In this document: in pieces, positions 62,833 to 64,000 of the stretch
Position numbering within the stretch: position 1 is the first letter of the stretch
Layout: the number at the start of each line of letters is the position of its first letter
The notes under the pieces: model-generated
Database searches by the model: none
The model's input: the letters and a program-made list of their open reading frames with translations, nothing else
What the model was told of the DNA's origin: nothing
Assembly: GCF_020102855.1 (NCBI RefSeq)
Contig: NZ_JADHZD010000009.1
Location: forward strand, 124,001-188,000
Reading direction: 5' to 3'
Source: Nocardioides lacusdianchii
Lineage (GTDB): Bacteria; Actinomycetota; Actinomycetes; Propionibacteriales; Nocardioidaceae
Length of the DNA: 64,000 bases
Translations under genes and position numbers: made by a program

Positions 62833-63510
62833 ATGTCATCGCATCACACGCAGGAGCCCTCCGGTGCCAGCGAGCCCGACGACCGGGAGAAGGAGCCCGA
62901 CCAGCAGAAGGAGCACAAGGCCCACGAGCGGCGGATGTACGTACGTTTCGGGCTGATGATCGCCACTTCCACGGTGGTGATGTTCGTCTTGATGTACTCC
63001 AATGTCTTCGCCTTCGACCACGTGCGGTGGAGCGAGGAACGCTTCTACATGGCGCTTCTTATGGGCGGGGCCATGGCGCTGGTGATGTTCGCGTTCATGC
63101 GCAGCATGATGTACAAGAACCGCGCCTACAACGTCGTGCTCGTGGCGGTGGCGCTGCTGCTCGGTGCAGGTGGGCTGTACCTCTCGCGTTCCCAGGCGTT
63201 GGTCGACGACCAGGCGTACATGAAGGGCATGATCCCGCACCACTCGATCGCCATCTTGACCAGTGAGCGGGCCGACATCGACGACGTACGCGTTCGTGAG
63301 CTCGCCGACGGGATCATCAAGGCCCAGCGCAAGGAGATCAAGGAGATGGACTGGCTGATCGAGGACATCGAGAAGAACGGAGCGGCCACCACTCGGGAGG
63401 AAGCCGATCAGCGTCCCGTCCCGGACTTCGAGGGAACCGCCGCCGGCAACCTCGAACACGTCAGCGATGCCCTGGCCATGCTGGCCTTGTTCGGCGTCGA
63501 GCTGCCTTGA
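62833..63510 (+). CDS. DUF305 membrane protein
   Basis: 225 residues. A charged N-terminus of about 35 residues precedes three hydrophobic segments (about 40-60, 72-90, 98-116). The DUF305 domain then has DDQAYMKGMIPHHSIAILTS, with the usual Met/His metal-ligand pattern, and RVRELADGIIKAQRKEIKEM. DUF305 proteins accompany copper-resistance genes. 52 bp after arsR, with GGGAAGG before the ATG. Followed by a CsoR-type operator and the copper ATPase. Confidence 0.82.
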   Translation: MSSHHTQEPSGASEPDDREKEPDQQKEHKAHERRMYVRFGLMIATSTVVMFVLMYSNVFAFDHVRWSEERFYMALLMGGAMALVMFAFMRSMMYKNRAYNVVLVAVALLLGAGGLYLSRSQALVDDQAYMKGMIPHHSIAILTSERADIDDVRVRELADGIIKAQRKEIKEMDWLIEDIEKNGAATTREEADQRPVPDFEGTAAGNLEHVSDALAMLALFGVELP

Positions 63511-63534
63511 CCGTATACCCCAGGGGGGTATGCT
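63507..63534 (+). promoter_or_regulatory. copA promoter with CsoR-type operator in its spacer
   Basis: -35 TTGACC (63507-63512) and -10 TATGCT (63529-63534), spacer 16 bp. The operator GTATACCCC-agg-GGGGTATGC spans 63513-63533, a near-perfect copper-sensing CsoR site. A bound repressor would block the polymerase; copper would release it. Confidence 0.85.
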
Positions 63535-63540
63535 GAAGAC

Positions 63541-64000
63541 ATGAACACGCACACCCATCGTCCCGACGCCGCAACCACGGACCAGATCACCGACCCGGTG
63601 TGCGGCATGGCGGTCGACCCGGCCGTGGCCGAACACGCAGTCGAGCACAGCGGTGAGCGGTTCTACTTCTGCTCAGCTGGCTGCAAGGACAAGTTCCTCA
63701 CCGACCCCGACCGATACATCGGCCCTGGCTCCTCAGACCACGCCGAAGGTGACCGGGCCGGGCACGCAACTGCGCCCGGACATGGGCAGCCGACCCCCAG
63801 TGAGGGCGAGGCGGTCGAATACACCTGCCCGATGCACCCCGAGATCCGGCAGGACGGCCCCGGAACCTGCCCGATCTGCGGGATGGCCCTCGAGCCCGTC
63901 ATCGTCACCGCGGACACCGGCCCGTCCGAGGAGCTGCGAGACATGACCCGCCGCTTCTGGGTCGGCGTCGTCCTGTCCATCCCGGTCGTGATCCTCGGCA
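63541..64000 (+). CDS. copA: Copper-translocating P-type ATPase, N-terminal part
   Basis: Partial; runs off the right edge after 153 codons. An N-terminal YHS domain (DPVCGMAVDP, then GERFYFCSAGCKDKF) is followed by a His/Gly/Asp linker. A heavy-metal-binding domain comes next (YTCPMHPEIRQDGPGTCPIC, then GMALEPV). The first membrane segment begins at RRFWVGVVLSIPVVILG. The YHS plus TCPMHP combination is characteristic of copper (CopA/CopB-like) exporters; the CPC and DKTGT motifs lie outside the window. Confidence 0.85.
   Translation, partial: MNTHTHRPDAATTDQITDPVCGMAVDPAVAEHAVEHSGERFYFCSAGCKDKFLTDPDRYIGPGSSDHAEGDRAGHATAPGHGQPTPSEGEAVEYTCPMHPEIRQDGPGTCPICGMALEPVIVTADTGPSEELRDMTRRFWVGVVLSIPVVILG

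Overview
The window is very GC-rich DNA from a high-GC Gram-positive bacterium (Actinomycetota), spanning the chromosomal replication origin. Gene order follows the origin region of Mycobacterium and Streptomyces. A FemX-type ligase beside an alanine-racemase-like gene, the palindromic repeats and the small NAD-type gnd point to Nocardioides or a close relative. That placement is inference; no 16S rRNA gene lies in the window.

Layout. (1) 1-12300, minus strand: DUF3566 protein, gyrA, gyrB, DUF721/DciA-like gene, recF, gnd, dnaN, putative oriC, dnaA. (2) 12301-17545, plus strand: rpmH, rnpA, yidD, yidC, jag/khpB, rsmG, parA, parB, with three perfect parS sites inside rsmG and parA. (3) 17546-32764: repeats, a PlsC-type acyltransferase, an aminotransferase, a GNAT protein, trxA, a marR/membrane-protein pair, trxB, an anti-sigma factor, sigM, a pseudokinase, murJ, a DUF6049 protein, pcnA and a HAD phosphatase. 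This matches the M. tuberculosis Rv3907c-Rv3914 block, except that the kinase domain is not fused to MurJ and trxA is separated from trxB. (4) 32804-42313: ino1, padR, a class A penicillin-binding protein, a polytopic membrane protein, an alanine-racemase-like protein, femX, endonuclease IV and a Ser/Thr kinase. (5) 42553-60022: rpsF-ssb-rpsR-rplI, a lipoprotein, a giant secreted subtilase, a second secreted protein, a MATE exporter, a DUF4331-TPR-NicO module, and dnaB interrupted by an intein. (6) 60023-64000: a lower-GC, partly decayed copper/metal region with a ynfA pseudogene, a thioredoxin-fold protein, a frameshifted Cys-rich gene, a four-helix copper-binding protein, an ArsR regulator, a DUF305 protein, a CsoR-type operator and the start of a copper P-type ATPase.

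How it fits together. Regions 1 and 2 supply replication initiation (DnaA, DnaN, DnaB, DciA-like), topology (GyrAB), repair (RecF), origin segregation (ParAB-parS), membrane insertion (YidC/YidD) and RNase P. Regions 3 and 4 supply envelope growth (MurJ, PBP, FemX, inositol lipid precursor) and thiol redox control. Both trxA and trxB carry SigR-type promoters. The most unusual features are a class 3 intein in the DnaB Walker A motif, palindromic repeats carried in frame inside recF and dnaA, parS and DnaA-box-like sites coded within the ParA N-terminal extension, and a compact DUF4331-TPR-NicO cluster of unknown role.
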